Notes: a model not told the origin generated them from the letters alone. A stretch of 64,000 nt of DNA from Carposina sasakii (GCA_014607495.2 CP053154.1:7998001-8062000); one strand, 5' to 3'. Positions 1 to 12,184 are shown, counted from the stretch's first letter. Translations and numbers: made by a program.

Positions 1-171
1 AGTTAAAATGAAGTGTAGTGATTTAAAAAGACGATAATATAGAACTATCTAAGGGGGAAGGCATGTTGTATATTGGACAATTGAGGGTAGTTTTAGAAAG
101 TGCAGTTTAGATTCCAAAGAGGACAACAGTGCATGAGCTCTCCAAAACTGAGGACTATTTGTGAGTATATA

Positions 172-398
172 ATAATTATAAACGCGAAAGTTTATGAGGA
201 TGTATGTAAGTATGTTTGCTGCTCTTCCACACAGACTACTGAATAGATTTTGATGAAACTTCACAATAATATAGCTTACATATCAGAATAATACATAGGC
301 TACAATTCATTATCCCGGAGAAATATATTTATCTTAGATAATTTCGACATTTTGTTTTTTCTGCAGTCCACGCGGAATGAGTTCGCGGGCGTCCATTT
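172..398 (-). repeat. Retroelement 3'-tail-like repeat (GTGGACGCCCGCG family)
   Basis: Reverse-oriented copy of a dispersed family that also occurs at 12306-12775, 53945-54420 and 63425-63659. It contains the shared blocks TTTCGACATTTTGTTTTTTC, the 'tccacgcgga' end and the 'gatgaaacttcacaataata' block. It lies downstream of the last visible THOC2 exon, most likely in an intron. I see nothing coding in 1-599. Confidence 0.7.
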
Positions 399-599
399 GT
401 TTATCATAATGTAGAAAAAATTAACAGCTTGAAATATATAAATGTGTTGCATCAATTTTGTATTTCCCATAGGAAATAGAAAGACCATAGTCTAACACTT
501 TAAAGAAATTTCACAAAAATAAGAAAACCCAAAAGTAAATGCTAAGAACAAGGGCATAGATAATAATTTATGGATCTATTCCAATGCATCAAAACTTAC

Positions 600-3500
600 C
601 TTATACATTAAAACAGGATCATAATGCAGTGATGATCCCAGCAGTATGAGTGCAGGAATGACGATTTCCTTCAAATCTTCAAATTCATGACATGCAGGTG
701 GAGCCAATTTGGATTCCAATGGTGGGACGGGTTTACCAATGATTTTTGGAGCTACTCGACATTTACTGAAAAAGAGGTATGACTCACTACATATTGATTG
801 ACCAATTTACTATTACAAGCTCACCTCCACCAAGTTGGATAGCACATGCTATCATATTCCAATAATAAATAAACTGACAGTGCATGCTAAATTTATTCTA
901 GAGGAGATATTCCAACATTTTTAACACACATTTCAAATGTTATTAGTAGTGTTGTGAGAAAACTGTTAGTATAGTTTTATTTGGACTCCAGTATAGGCCC
1001 CCTCTAGAATAATATTCCTGTGTCCTGTGTCATCATTAACACATTTTCTAGGCATGCCGACATCAGTGCAACGTCTAATGGCAGAACGCAAATAAGCGTC
1101 GCTGGCACCTCTAAAAAACGCAAAAAAGTAGTCGGCGGCACTGAATGTGTTATCTAAGTGTTATTAATAAATCAATACTTACTTCCTATAGATAGGTTCG
1201 ACCAAAGCGTGTAACATGGAGGCGAGTGCGGCGGCGGGGCGAGGCGGCATGCTGGCGGAGGGCAGCCGCGCCCACAGCGCTGAGAACTCGCGCCATGCAT
1301 TCACTTTCAGCAGCGCCTCGCTTAACACTAGCTTCTGGTTCTGCCAGTATTCCTACAATGTTTTGTGATTATCATAGATAGATAGATAGAAAAAAAATAT
1401 TTTCTACAAAAAACATTGTGTACAAGGGCGAGCCGAATGCCTTCTCTATCTATCAGCTAACCCGCCCCCTGATTACCTAATTTGCAATAGCAAAGCCGAA
1501 GCTAAGCAAAGCGATAGCGAAAATTCTACAATATTCGCCTTGAAATGTCAAAGTTCCTTTGAAATTCATTTTACATAATTTGACAAGCAATCAGCGATTT
1601 TTGTACAATTTTCGCTATCGCTTTGTTTTTGCTAGTTAGATAATAAGGGGGCCAATTACTTAACCATACATACATTACAGGCAGCTGGCCGTAAAATAAA
1701 TGGCTACTACTGCTGCTACGGATACTACTGTTTAGGATATCACAAAGATAAAGAATTAATTACCTGAGGGTCAGCCTTTTCTTCTATATATTCAGAGGGC
1801 CCATTAACCTGTGGTCCTTTTGTAGACACAATGTTAAGCCTTCTAATGTAATCTTGGACACTTTTAAGTTGTTTATCGGCTTCCTTTACCATCACTACAT
1901 CATCAGGGCGTAACTAAAAATAAAGTTAATAACCATTACACAAAGAACACAACTATTTCCCATGCTTTAAATAGGATTTTCTCCATAGGATAAGATTCAA
2001 ACTATCACTAAATCTAGTGTGTATAAATTTAGAAAACCATATCCTACAAAAAATCCATAATACATAGTCACACTTACCCAAGGATAGATATCATCTAAGT
2101 TTATGACTTGATGTTGCAAAAGCAATGCTATTACTGTCATAAGAGCTGGTGGTTCTTTGTACTTATCTAAAACTTCCATATTTCCTAATTTAAAACCTAG
2201 AACTTCAGATATGACTTGAGGATCCCCCATGTAGTTTTTTATCAAAGCTATAAATAACTTTTCAAGTTGTGGCCTTGCCTCAAATGATTCCAAAATAATA
2301 TCTAGCACTCTATTTGGATCCAAATTGAAACAACCTGTAGAAAAAAGGTGACAAATTAATAAGTAAAAATAATATTTTTCAAAGTTCAAGTTTGTTTCAT
2401 TTGACTACCTATTATTATAAAATTATTAATAAAGAAATGGAACAAATTCTTCACCCAAGTGGGAATCAAACCCACGACTACTGCAAACCGTGCCAGCCGC
2501 TCTAACCACTGAGCTACCAGGTCAATTACTAGGATGACAAATTTTACCTACTATTATAAATTACTGCTCAAAAAATCACAGATATTATTATGAATAAATA
2601 ACAAACCCTTATGTACCTATTAATGACTGAATTATTTCCAGTATTGTCATCCATTCTGTTTCTTCACTAATTTCTTGATTTAATTCAACAATGAGTTTAG
2701 CATATCCTTCACTTTCTTCTCTAAACAAATTAAATTTCCGTTGTTTATAACTAAAAAATAGAGGAAATGTTATTTCACATAAACAGTTAAGCTGAAATTT
2801 GTAAATTTCAACTTAAAGTGCAACTTACTATAACTTTGTTTTAATTTTGATAAATTTTGTATAAAAATTTCTGTTTTTTAATGTCCCCACATCTTGTAAA
2901 GTATCAATTTCTAGTCTTTCTTTCAGTAACTTATCAGACATGAAAGACTCCAACTCTCTAACAATGTAGCAGAAATTTCTGCGCTCTTCACTTTGAGTGT
3001 CTAAGCATGATTCTGCATCAAGTATACATACAACATCCAAAATTACTGATGGAATCTCAGCATGAAGGGTCTGAAAACAAAAATACATATCATAGCAATT
3101 GATGCAGGTATGTGCCATGTAAATAATCAGTGTAAATGCAAAACTATTAAAATATTTTTTATTGAACTTACAGATATATCTCTGAGCACCGAGAGGACAC
3201 TATCTTTCTTGATGTTTCCTCGAAGTCCACAAAGTATTAAGTCATGCAAGATCTGAGATAGACCAGAGAGTTTTTCTGTCTTCGTGAAGACTGGACTTTT
3301 ACCATCTTTAATGAATTGTGTCACATGTTTGATCCTGTAATTCATAACCGTTGTTATTGCCTTTTGAAATTTTAATTAGGTACCTAAATAATAAATTAAC
3401 TATATTTTAGGACAATTTATTTCGGACACAGCTTAGACTAATACTATATTTATTTTTATATACAAACTAGCGACCCGCCCCGGCTTCGCACGGGTGCAGT

Positions 3501-3849
3501 GCTGATACTATACATATAAACATTCCTCGTAAATCACTCTATCTATTTAAAAAAAACGGCATCAAAATCCGTCCCTAGTTTGAAAGATCTAAGCATAGGG
3601 ACGGACAGACAACGGCAAGTGACTTCGTTTTATAACATGTTGTGATATACCAAAGCATAATATCACCATACCAGTCAATTTATCAAATTCATTCGGCTGA
3701 TATGGATTTAACAGAAACAATATTAGCACGAGGTTAAAAAATAACAAGCATCAACAGCAAACTGGCCAAGTAAATACTTACAGTTGTTCCTTGCCAGTTT
3801 TATCCCACGCTTTACAATAATCTGTAACGAACTTTGCATAAGAAGCCAT
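600..3849 (-). CDS. THOC2: THO complex subunit 2, N-terminal part (first 8 exons, 3' end outside window)
   Basis: Scaffold subunit of the nuclear THO/TREX complex, which couples transcription to mRNA packaging and export. Exons on the minus strand: 3849-3782, 3334-3172, 3070-2829, 2750-2617, 2334-2078, 1913-1764, 1352-1183 and 765-600. All have GT-AG borders and joining them gives 450 in-frame codons. Recognised from conserved THOC2 segments: [14 protein letters not shown] (about residue 83), [11 protein letters not shown] (about 125), [15 protein letters not shown] (about 152) and [16 protein letters not shown] (about 203), then [14 protein letters not shown] near the end of the visible part. 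The start ATG at 3849 opens with [15 protein letters not shown], comparable to the short N-terminus of the family. The last exon ends with a good donor at 599, so the gene continues beyond position 1; animal THOC2 is usually about 1,400-1,600 aa, so roughly two thirds is missing. A MITE (1464-1652) and a SINE (2414-2552) sit in introns. MRPS6 lies divergently 1.3 kb away. Confidence 0.93.
1464..1652. mobile_element. Palindromic MITE in a THOC2 intron
   Basis: The ends are inverted copies of each other. The left arm begins GCCCCCTGATTACCTAA and runs into AAGCGATAGCGAAAATT. The right arm, read in reverse, begins GCCCCCTTATTATCTAA and also reaches AAGCGATAGCGAAAATT. No coding capacity. Arms of about 50-60 bp around a short centre fit a non-autonomous DNA transposon. 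Confidence 0.7.
2414..2552 (-). mobile_element. tRNA-derived SINE copy in a THOC2 intron
   Basis: Read on the minus strand, it has a tRNA-like head (GTAGCTCAGTGGTTAGAGCG, an A-box-like stretch), a B-box-like GTTTGATTCC and an AT-rich tail ending TTATTAATAATTTTATAA. The same family recurs at 6992-7134, 54186-54329 and, truncated, at 56030-56105. It is not a functional tRNA gene, because the acceptor stem does not pair and the tail is fixed across copies. Confidence 0.75.
3465..3665 (+). repeat. Dispersed repeat (CGGCTTCGCACGGGTG family)
   Basis: Begins 'ctagcgacccgccccggctt' and carries 'catcaaaatccgtccct' and 'gggacggacagacaacggca'. A second copy of this family is at 58680-58828. Lies in THOC2 intron 1. 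Confidence 0.65.
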
Positions 3850-5160
3850 GATGTTAGTTGTCTTCTCAATAATTAATATTTTTCATTTACATTTACATTA
3901 AAAATAAATTCACAAAAACGCTACAACGCACTAAACCGCGGCCATTGCTAAAATCATAGAGCTGACAAATGTGGTGAACTATCATATACGTTATTTTCTA
4001 TTGCTCTATCATTCGTTCTTTATCTATGCAAAGGTGCCGAAAACGTAACAAATGGGAATAATTTGTCTATTATATTAGATTATATAATGGGCTGCATGGA
4101 CATAATTTCCAGAATTTCCTTTGCTTTCGGAAAATACGATCTCTGCATGGGCTTATGTAAATTGTTCTTGCATTTAATTTAGATTTTGACAAATTTTACA
4201 TCCATTCTTGAGGATTTTCTCGACGTTTCCTTTCATCATCATCATTATCAGCCATCATAAATTCAGAAATCATTTACTAAAGTCAATGGCTGTATGGGCT
4301 TAGTTTCCCTTGTCTTTCCTTCGGGATAAACTATTTTAAAAATAATGAAATCAGTGTTTCAAACTACAAGGACAAAAAGCCTTTAAAAAATGCGGGTTCT
4401 AATTTTTATAAGGAAATACCCGGCATGATTCCCCACAAAATTAAGAACGAAGACTAAGTGTAAAAAGGTGTTTAAGATATTTTAGTTGGAAATTAAGATT
4501 AAGAAATATTTTTCTTTAGGGTACAGTTAGAGCTGGTTTAGGGATGATTTTATGCTTATCAGTATATTACAACTTAATTTACAATTTACAATTGTTTACC
4601 TACTTGCAAATTACACCATCACTCGACCAGCTGAAATTTGTGATAATTATGTGATTATACTTATAAATGCAAAATTTAACATACTTACTTACCTATCGAA
4701 CCAAAATAATATTTTATGTTTAATATTATTTAACACCACAAATAGTAAATGATACGTCATTCATTATAAAGTAGCCGTTTTCATGGAGCGTTATTAGGGC
4801 AAGTCTAAAATATTGTGATTTGTTGCGAAGTTTTTCTTTCGCGAATGTTGGATATTTGATAATAATGGAAATTAAGGTAATATTTTTTTTTTATAACTTT
4901 ATGGAGGAATTGTTTGTTTTGTTGGCAGCCCTAATTTCCAGTGGATTTTGACTCTGCAGATTTGTTTTGAAAGTCTTTTTCCTGGGATTTCTGAAGTTTT
5001 TTCTTTTTCCTCTCTGTTTTCGTTAATTAATTATTTTACTTACAAATGCGTAACGTTAATGTACCTTGTAATTAACGGCATACAAACAAAAAGCTCTGTA
5101 TAGAAGACACCTACCTTATACCTACATAACCTCCAGGCAGAGTTCAGGTATTTTATTACT
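3850..5160. other. Intergenic region between divergent THOC2 and MRPS6
   Basis: Holds the presumed promoters of both genes. A reverse-oriented fragment of the 400-bp repeat described at 17465 lies at about 4225-4325. A copy of the 'agtagccgtttnnatggagcg' repeat lies at about 4765-4875, with relatives at 45965-46240 and 49245-49590. I see no further gene; the 66-codon open frame at 4552-4752 is AT-rich and unconvincing. Confidence 0.6.
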
Positions 5161-5616
5161 ATGCCTGCTTACGAATTAGCTTTAATGTTACGCTCTATGC
5201 CCAAAACAGAGCTAAAAACAACGCTTAGACGAGTTGCAAATGCCATTTACAACCGTGGAGGGATAATAAGAGACATAGAAAATTTGGGCTTCAGACCGAT
5301 GCCTTATAAAACTAGTTCGCATGGCGTTGTACATCGTGAAGCAAATTATTTTATATTCAAAATGGATACTCCAACACAAACCGTAGCAGATTTGAAAGAA
5401 GAATATAGCAGAGATGTTGATATTGTACGAACACGAGTATTTAAAACTGTAACTGATAGCCAGGAGCCATGTACTTTAGAGGAAGAATTAATGCCACCTG
5501 CTTACCGCAAAGAAGTTCAGGAAATGATGGAAATAGGCAAGAAGCAAGTCAATAGACGACATGGCTATAAATTTAAGTACAACTCGGGCTTAGACTACTA
5601 TCCATTCCAAAAATGA
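5161..5616 (+). CDS. MRPS6: Mitochondrial small ribosomal subunit protein bS6m
   Basis: Component of the 28S subunit of the mitochondrial ribosome. Single uninterrupted exon of 151 codons. The N-terminal half (MPAYELALMLRSMPKTEL, LRRVANAIYNRGGIIRDIENLG and PMPYKT) has the bS6 fold signature: an opening beta strand with the 'YEL..ML' pattern, an amphipathic helix, then 'GGIIRDIENLG' and an 'R..PY' strand. The C-terminus adds a basic tail (KKQVNRRHGYKFKY), as in animal mitochondrial S6 proteins of about 120-150 aa. The ATG at 5161 is the first in frame and starts directly with the conserved strand; no cleavable presequence is obvious. An AATAAA at 5696-5701 is a likely poly(A) signal. It converges on BBS7, with stop codons about 380 bp apart. 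Confidence 0.93.
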   Translation: MPAYELALMLRSMPKTELKTTLRRVANAIYNRGGIIRDIENLGFRPMPYKTSSHGVVHREANYFIFKMDTPTQTVADLKEEYSRDVDIVRTRVFKTVTDSQEPCTLEEELMPPAYRKEVQEMMEIGKKQVNRRHGYKFKYNSGLDYYPFQK

Positions 5617-5999
5617 GTGAATACTATTACTATGTATCTGCTTAGATAATCTACATTAAATCTACTCCTGGATATATCATGTATTATATAGATTAAATAA
5701 ATTAGAATGAAATAGTTAATATCGTTTTTAATTGAGAAAAAATGGTCCAAGGAGAACTACTTTAAAAAAACTGGGTGCTACAAGAAGGTATTCCTCATAT
5801 TATTATAAATTACTATGAAATTAACATAGATCTATTAAGGAAATATAGGTATAGTAGTAAGCGGAGACCTTAATTTAGCTGTATGTCACTATATTGTTGT
5901 TATTACTGCCTTAATGTAGCTGTTGGTCTTCCTAATACCAAATAAATAAAATAAAATAAATAGGTAAGTAAGTATTCATTTCATAACATATCTATTATT
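5617..5999. other. 3' intergenic space between convergent MRPS6 and BBS7
   Basis: Contains the MRPS6 3' UTR with AATAAA at 5696-5701 and, presumably, the BBS7 3' UTR on the other strand. Otherwise AT-rich with an (AAATA)n-like run at about 5940-5962. No gene seen. Confidence 0.6.
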
Positions 6000-8900
6000 T
6001 TAGTCACTGGATAATAGTTTTACAATAGTATCTATTTGACAAGTTTTTAATGCTGCCTGTAGTTGTTTGATCTTTGAAACATCCTCATTGTACAGGGATA
6101 AAGAATGCCAATCTTTATGCCAGTTTTCAACAACACCTGCAAAACACAAAGCAGTCTTAAAATTACAGTAAAAATTTCTTGCTAACAGTTGCCTTTTGGG
6201 TATGGATTAGGATTTTATGTTGAATAGATCTATCCATTTATTTAAGTAATTAGGCAACACACCTACTAATTCATAGAAATATGATTCTTGTATTTTCTCT
6301 TCATTTAATTTATATACTCTCATGTAGTCTTCACATAATACTGGTTCTTCACCATTAACAATATTATCATCCAAGTCCAAAGAACTGAAACAATTTAAGT
6401 GCCTTAAGTGTTTTAGATCTTACCCTCAATTCTAAACTTTTAAATTTAATTTTAAGTAATTTTCAATTCCTATATTGCTTGGTCTATTAGCCTGACCATT
6501 TTGATTCATTATTTATTCATGATTCCCACTCGGGTGAAGAATTTTTTCCATTTTCTTTATTAATAATTTTATCATTATTTATTTAATACAGCTATATTTT
6601 AAACTAGTGGCCGCCCACGACTTCGTCCGCGTGATGGTTGCTACTCATATATATAGCCTCTATAGCCTTCCTTGATAAATGGGCTATCTAACACTGAAAA
6701 AATGTTTCAAATCGGACAAGTAGTTCCTGAGATAACCACATTCAAACAAACAAACTCTTTAGCTTTATAATATTAGTATTAGATATTTGGGCTAGTTCTT
6801 ACTGGACTGCCAATTTTCTACCACTTTTAAGAAAGGGTAAATTGTGGATGTTCTTGGTATACTTACTCAATATATTTGTGTAATTCAATATCTTTAAATA
6901 TTTTATATTCTGATTGGTAAATGTCTTCCAAGTTTAAAAAAGCTTTTACACAGCAATCAGTAGGGACATCTGTAAAGTTTGCAACATACTTATTACAAAA
7001 TTATTAATAAATAAATGGAAAAAATTCCTAATCTGGGTGGGAATCGAACCCACGACCTCTGCATTCCGTGCCAGCGCTCTTACCACTGAGCCATCGGGTC
7101 AATCACTCGGATGTCGAATTTTACCATCTCTTTTGAAATTACATTATTGGAAACGTTATTTTTTCATCCCGATAGCTATACATAAGCCAAATCTCGGCAA
7201 ACAAAGCTGAATCCCTCAGCACAATGTTTTAATGATGAAATGATCAACCATATCCTAACGGATTATATTATGGAGAAGTGTTTTTATCTTAGTCAAGATA
7301 TTATAAAATTATTAATAAATTAATGGAAAAAATTCCTTACCCAGGTGGGAACTTATTACACCTTAAATTACCTGGGTGGGATAGCTATGGTATATTATAT
7401 AGTATAGTATAATAAACTCACCACAAGAGATCTCGAGTCTAATAATCTTTTTGACTGAACAATTAGACATCACTTCTTTTATTATTGCAATAGCAGATAC
7501 ATCATCTGACTTAAAAACTGCCAACCCTCGTCTGAAATGATGAATAATGAAAATCTCTTCACATTTGAAATGTTAATTCACTAAACTTGTTGTGTATAGC
7601 TGCGCGGCAGTTTCAGTAACCCAATCAGCTTAGGGTCTAGCAAGCAATCAAGTTTATTTTCTTCTTAAGATATCTTAAATGTGTTACTTACTGATACTGG
7701 CATGTAAGGAATGTCCGTAGTAATGAATGACACCTCGTAAAGCTAACATTTGTAGCTGGTCTAGGCAAATCACCAGGCAGGACTTCAACCAACCATGACG
7801 TAATTTCCGCTACTGAGAAACTACCAGATATGCGGAGCTCACTCCAATGTCTGTAATAGAAATTTTGTATTGCAACAACTTCAATACCTTCATTACTTTA
7901 AATTTTAATACTTAACTAAGTAACCTACAGTTTTGAAATATTAGAATCAGGATCCTCATGCACAGAATAGTATGGTAGAGCAGGTAGTCGTAATGTTATA
8001 TGTCGAGCAACTCTAGGTGCTCCAGCAGGTAACGCGTAAAGAAGAACTGTAACTGATTCCCGTCCCTCTGAACCCGCAGCGTAACGCATTCGAATCCATA
8101 GACGTCTTGTTCCTGCCTGGCATCTAACTGTTGCCATTAAGTCCTCACTCGAACCCTGTAAAAGAACGAAAGCCTTGGAAAGTCTGGTATCCACTAATGA
8201 CGTAGACTTTGTAACTTTCTTAATTTTAAAGATTTCAGAAATATATCATACTTTGATAGTAAATTGTGAACTTACTTGTGAAGAACATACGCTTAGTACA
8301 GCTGCATTATCGGTCTCCATATTAAGCTTTTTATTACAATATATGAAGAGTAAATCCAGTGATACAGATGATGTGATGCGAGCTTCTTGCCACCCTTCAC
8401 GAGTAGCTCCGGACAACTGGAAATGGATGTACATACCTACTTATATTAGTTTTACTTGAATGTGAAATATCTGCGTTGCCTCCACTTTTCCCAACTTGCC
8501 TCGCAATGAACATCCAATAGCGGTGGTGCCGATAATCCTGCATGAAGAGATCTCGTACTTTTTTGATATTTTTCACGTTCATTAGCCGTCTGCTTTTCTA
8601 AGCGTGCTATTTCAGCCCTGTAAAATTGTATACTATGATCATATTTTGGTAACTATTAGGAAATTAACCTGATACCCTCTGATACCTGATAAACCGTTCA
8701 GATCACATTAGTATCATGAAAGTACTTACTCAAGTTTCGTACGACGTAATGCCAGAGCATCTTGAGGAATATTACCCATAGGTATATTTCCGGTTACAAA
8801 ACGTCGTGACCGAAGAGCAAAGATTCTCCCAGAGAAGGTAGATGCTATTAACTCGTTATCATCCGTCCCCACGCTGCCACCCACCACCGATGTAACGGGC

Positions 8901-10930
8901 TCACCGCAAAACTAAAACATTCTTAATGAGTTTTACACAGTAACTTCCTAGCTTCCTTCAAAGTCAAAGTATATCTACTAATTTATTTTTACAAATACGA
9001 ACGTAAGTGTATTTGAGGCGAGGCTTCTCTGTGAGATTATCCAGATTGAGAAGGTAAAGTTGAATTGAACCATCGTGACGACCAACTGCAAGATGCGTGC
9101 CGCCATTATTTGATAGAAAACCCATACACATCACTGAGCCGAGCCCACGCCCTTCTACCAAACATTTCGAAGTTAAGCCGGATCTGAAAATGTTATTTTC
9201 ACTATAGTAATAGCCAGTCTTTTCATGTGTTACCCAGGAAGAGAAGCCTGCCTAATTAGACCTATTACTAACATTCTATGGATAATCGTTGTCTGAAGTA
9301 AATGTATTTTATTTATTTATTTTATAATAAACAAATCACTTACTCTCCATAAGCGATCAAGCCTATTGAGCCATCAGCAGCTCCATAAAGCGCAGCAATA
9401 TCAGCAGGTGACAACGATAAGGGCACTACCAGTCGAGATGGTCCCGATGAAACAGCTGAATGTGATATAACTTGACCATTTTCTAACAACACTGCTCCTT
9501 TGTTTGCTACCAGTACGAGTAAACGAACTCTGGTGCTCTGAAATCAAGATTACAGTAAGAAATACAGAATGTACCTACACCTACTACTACGCTATCTACT
9601 AAGCATACTTGCTACTATCTTAGGTAAGTATTTAGACAGTGTAATAAATAAGCCTAACAGATGAGTTCTATAATCAGCACTAACTTACGTTGGGGGTAGC
9701 AAATGCGGCGATGTCTAGAACCCTATCCGCGCACGTGTAAGAATGTAGTTCTTGTAAATCTCTATAATAAGTAACTGTACGGCCACTACATAACATCAAA
9801 TCTCCACCAATTACACACCTGAAAATCAAAGATTTATTAGTACCTAGACAGATACCTACTTAGGTTACCTACTTTACCTAGGTGTTCAAGCAGTGAATCG
9901 AGTTTGGGGTGAGTATAGCACAGTCTAGTTTACTCGACTCTGCTAGTTTCTTGAATGCTAAATCAACTGTTAACTGTCTCGCCGCCGATTTAATAGTATG
10001 TAATTTTACTAGGGATTTAATGATTGCTATACTGAATTAGAGTTAAAAGGAAACTGACGCGGCTGGTTTTTGATAATATGTAGAATGAAGTGTGTAATAA
10101 ATTAAATAAGCGACTGGGACAAGACCTGACAATGCTTACATCGACGTTATGGTTTCCGAAAGTGAAGTTTCCAGACAGACAAACACCTTTCCTTTCTTTG
10201 TGTAACCTTTGACCTCGTTACCAGAAGCAGCAAAAATCTTATCAATTTGACTGCCTGTAAAGAAATGCCCCAATGAAACATGAGCCCCATTCACATTAAT
10301 GAAAGAGAAGAATTAATAGTTAAAGAGGTAGGTTACCAACAATAGAAGCCAGTTGTACAGAAGTTATGGGTTTTCCAGGCAATGTTTTAAAAATAACCAC
10401 TGGTTCTTCATCTTTTATACTCAAACATTGCAAAACACCATTTTTATCCCCAACTACTATCTGTAATAATATAAACAGACGTGAATAGGTTGGACCATTG
10501 AACTGATCCCACAGTCACCTTTAGCCTAGTGACAAGTTGCTAGCTTATCGCCTGAGATAATGTCCGAGTTCCTTAGTAGAATTTTACGACATGCACCGAT
10601 GCAGATGCAGTTGATGTAGGTATTCTAGTGAAATTCTGCATCAGCACAGGGCTACTATATAAATCAATAACATATTTACTAGTAGACACAGCTGTGTTAA
10701 CGAAATGGGGTAGCCGGAACCATAGGATCATAAAGGAGATTCCAGAGCCACGTTTAGCTTAGCTTATGGGTGTAGCATAGCGGGGGTAGATGTTAATAAA
10801 TCAGTAGATGAAGCTACTTTTAAATTACCTTTTGAAGGAGATTCGCTCCAGCAGCTGGCATTATTTTCAACGTATCGGGATATGTTATACCGCAAATAGT
10901 GTAATCTATCCTCGATAAGTCGTAATCCAT
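6000..10930 (-). CDS. BBS7: Bardet-Biedl syndrome 7 protein (BBSome subunit), 15 exons
   Basis: Subunit of the BBSome coat that moves membrane proteins in cilia. Exons (minus strand): 10930-10829, 10460-10337, 10254-10140, 9818-9689, 9537-9344, 9183-9003, 8911-8731 or 8730, 8617-8500, 8416-8276, 8155-7929, 7850-7692, 7531-7422, 6969-6867, 6384-6263 and 6136-6000. The join is 2,145 nt, giving 714 aa, almost the same length as human BBS7 (715). N-terminal beta-propeller segments match the family in order: RIDYTICGITYPDTLKIMP, VVGDKNGVLQCLSIKDEEP, TLPGKPITSVQL, LAVGRHDGSIQLYLL and EPVTSVVGGSVGTDDNELI. Exon 8 encodes the coiled coil (IARLEKQTANEREKYQKS). Next come the GAE-like and platform regions (VRCQAGTRRLWIRMRYA; SGSFSVAEITSWL) and a helical C-terminus. 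The exon 8/9 intron appears to be GC-AG. One SINE and other repeats lie in the 3' introns. In insects the BBSome acts in ciliated sensory neurons and possibly sperm. Confidence 0.92.
6603..6778 (+). repeat. Retroelement-tail-like repeat in a BBS7 intron
   Basis: Begins 'actagtggccgcccacgact' and ends with 'ctttataatattag'. Its middle ('tttcaaatcggacaagtagt') is typical of lepidopteran retroelement tails. Related to, but diverged from, the copies at 12306 and 63425. A truncated SINE tail (about 6520-6595) precedes it. Confidence 0.55.
6992..7134 (-). mobile_element. tRNA-derived SINE copy in a BBS7 intron
   Basis: A well-preserved copy of the SINE also seen at 54186. On the minus strand it has GATGGCTCAGTGGTAAGAGC (A-box-like), GGTTCGATTCCC (B-box-like) and the same AT-rich tail. 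The leader before the A box (GAGATGGTAAAATTCGACATC) is shared with the copy at 54186, so the leader belongs to the element. A further tail fragment with flanking sequence lies at about 7255-7350. Confidence 0.78.
10505..10815. repeat. Dispersed repeat in BBS7 intron 1
   Basis: Blocks such as 'aagttgctagcttatcgcct', 'tccgagttccttagta', 'tacgacatgcac' and 'gcatcagcacagg' recur at 38310-38465 and 45395-45605. 'aggatcata..gagat' recurs at 45425, 37545 and 54500. Middle-repetitive, non-coding, class unknown. Confidence 0.6.
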
Positions 10931-12184
10931 GATTATTGAGTTGTGTACTACCTACTTAGTTCATGAATACCACAAATACCTACGAATGTGTAACTTTCTC
11001 ACCTTAGTTTAACGTTGACAGATCGATAGCACCTTGGAAACCTTACCAAGTAAACAAATACATAATAAAAGCTGACTCGTACTTAACTATACATATAAGT
11101 AGATACATGTTAGTTATTATTATACCAGCTATGGGACAGCATTTACTACACATCCTTACTTCAATATTATTACCTCTCGTTAGAGAGTAAGTAGGTATAT
11201 TCTTTGATTATTACATAGGTAACTCATGCGTAACACTGTCACTGTCTCTCTGTCCATCGCGTTTTCACACCATAACTACTACTTTCTTCTACCAACCCAT
11301 GACCAACCCCCACTTCTTTCTACGAACCCTCAACATCCTCAGACAGAGAGTATAGTAGTAGGAGGATAGACCCCAAGAAAGTAGCTAGGTAGGTAAATTA
11401 ATTTTTCATCGGGTTTATGCAGAATCTCGGATTTTTAAAATTTTGTATGAAAATAACTTTCCGCCGCGTGGTGCCGGCAGAGTAGAGTTTGTACCACCGC
11501 ATACCTGCCCGTGGGTATCGTACGAGGCGATTAAGGGTTCCGGGAGGTGGGCAGACAACATAGTCCGAAAAGCACACTGCGGTCACCGACCCTGCCCAGC
11601 GTGGTGACTATGGGCAAAAACCCCCCAATGACGGCAACTAAAATAAGGCGTACACTGGAGGAGGCCTACGTCCAGCAGTGGACTGCAATAGGCTGACGAC
11701 GACGACTCACAGCAAGCAAAGCACTGTCTGCGTCATTACCTATAATATTCTGTGGTCATTATATACCTATCATCATCATCAGTCTATTGCAGTCCACTGC
11801 TGGACCTAGGGCACGCCACAAGACTGCCATGGGGGGTATATCTATAGTGTTCTGTGATCATTATTATACCGACAGGCTGGTAGAATCTCAATGGGTAGAA
11901 TGCAAGTGTTGAGTAGGCCGCTTTATATGCCTACTATATTTCTAGTTGCGCACATTTGTATATTGTCAGGCGTTTTGTTAAAGACCATATTACAGACGCA
12001 TTGCAAGGTTTTTGATATAATTTTCTTTGCCTTTCCTTCATGGAATAGATAAAAAAATATAATGACATTGACAGTAAAGTAACCTAAAAAGCGTAAAATA
12101 ATCTGTATTATAAAGCAGAATAAATTCTTACGTTTAAACGCGTTTAAACCTGAAATTTAGACCAAATTTAAACCTTTTTTGAAC
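10931..12184. other. Divergent promoter region of BBS7 and EIF2B5, with repeat insertions
   Basis: Between the two start codons. About 11440-11705 and 11768-11838 are copies of a dispersed repeat containing 'ctattgcagtccactgctgg' and 'gtggtgactatgggcaaaa'; a third copy is at 42765-43030. The open frame at 11398-11586 on the minus strand lies inside this repeat. The 300 bp next to EIF2B5 show no repeat I recognise and may hold its promoter. Confidence 0.6.
11440..11705 (-). repeat. Dispersed repeat ('ctattgcagtccactgctgg' family)
   Basis: Shares, in inverted orientation, 'gcgtggtgccggca', 'gtgggtatcgtacgaggcga' and 'tccagcagtggactgcaata' with the copy at 42765-43030. The 3' end 'caataggctgacgacgacga' is followed by simple sequence, as in many lepidopteran retroelement ends. 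Confidence 0.65.

Noticed and set aside
2455..2525. tRNA gene
   Set aside because: tRNA-like A and B boxes are present, but the same head plus an identical AT-rich tail recurs at 6992, 54186 and 56030, one copy with target-site duplications. These are SINEs. The same applies to the tRNA-like stretches at 22905, 37265 and 44440.
8964..9161. Separate small minus-strand gene
   Set aside because: This frame is exon 6 of BBS7 read through into the next intron.
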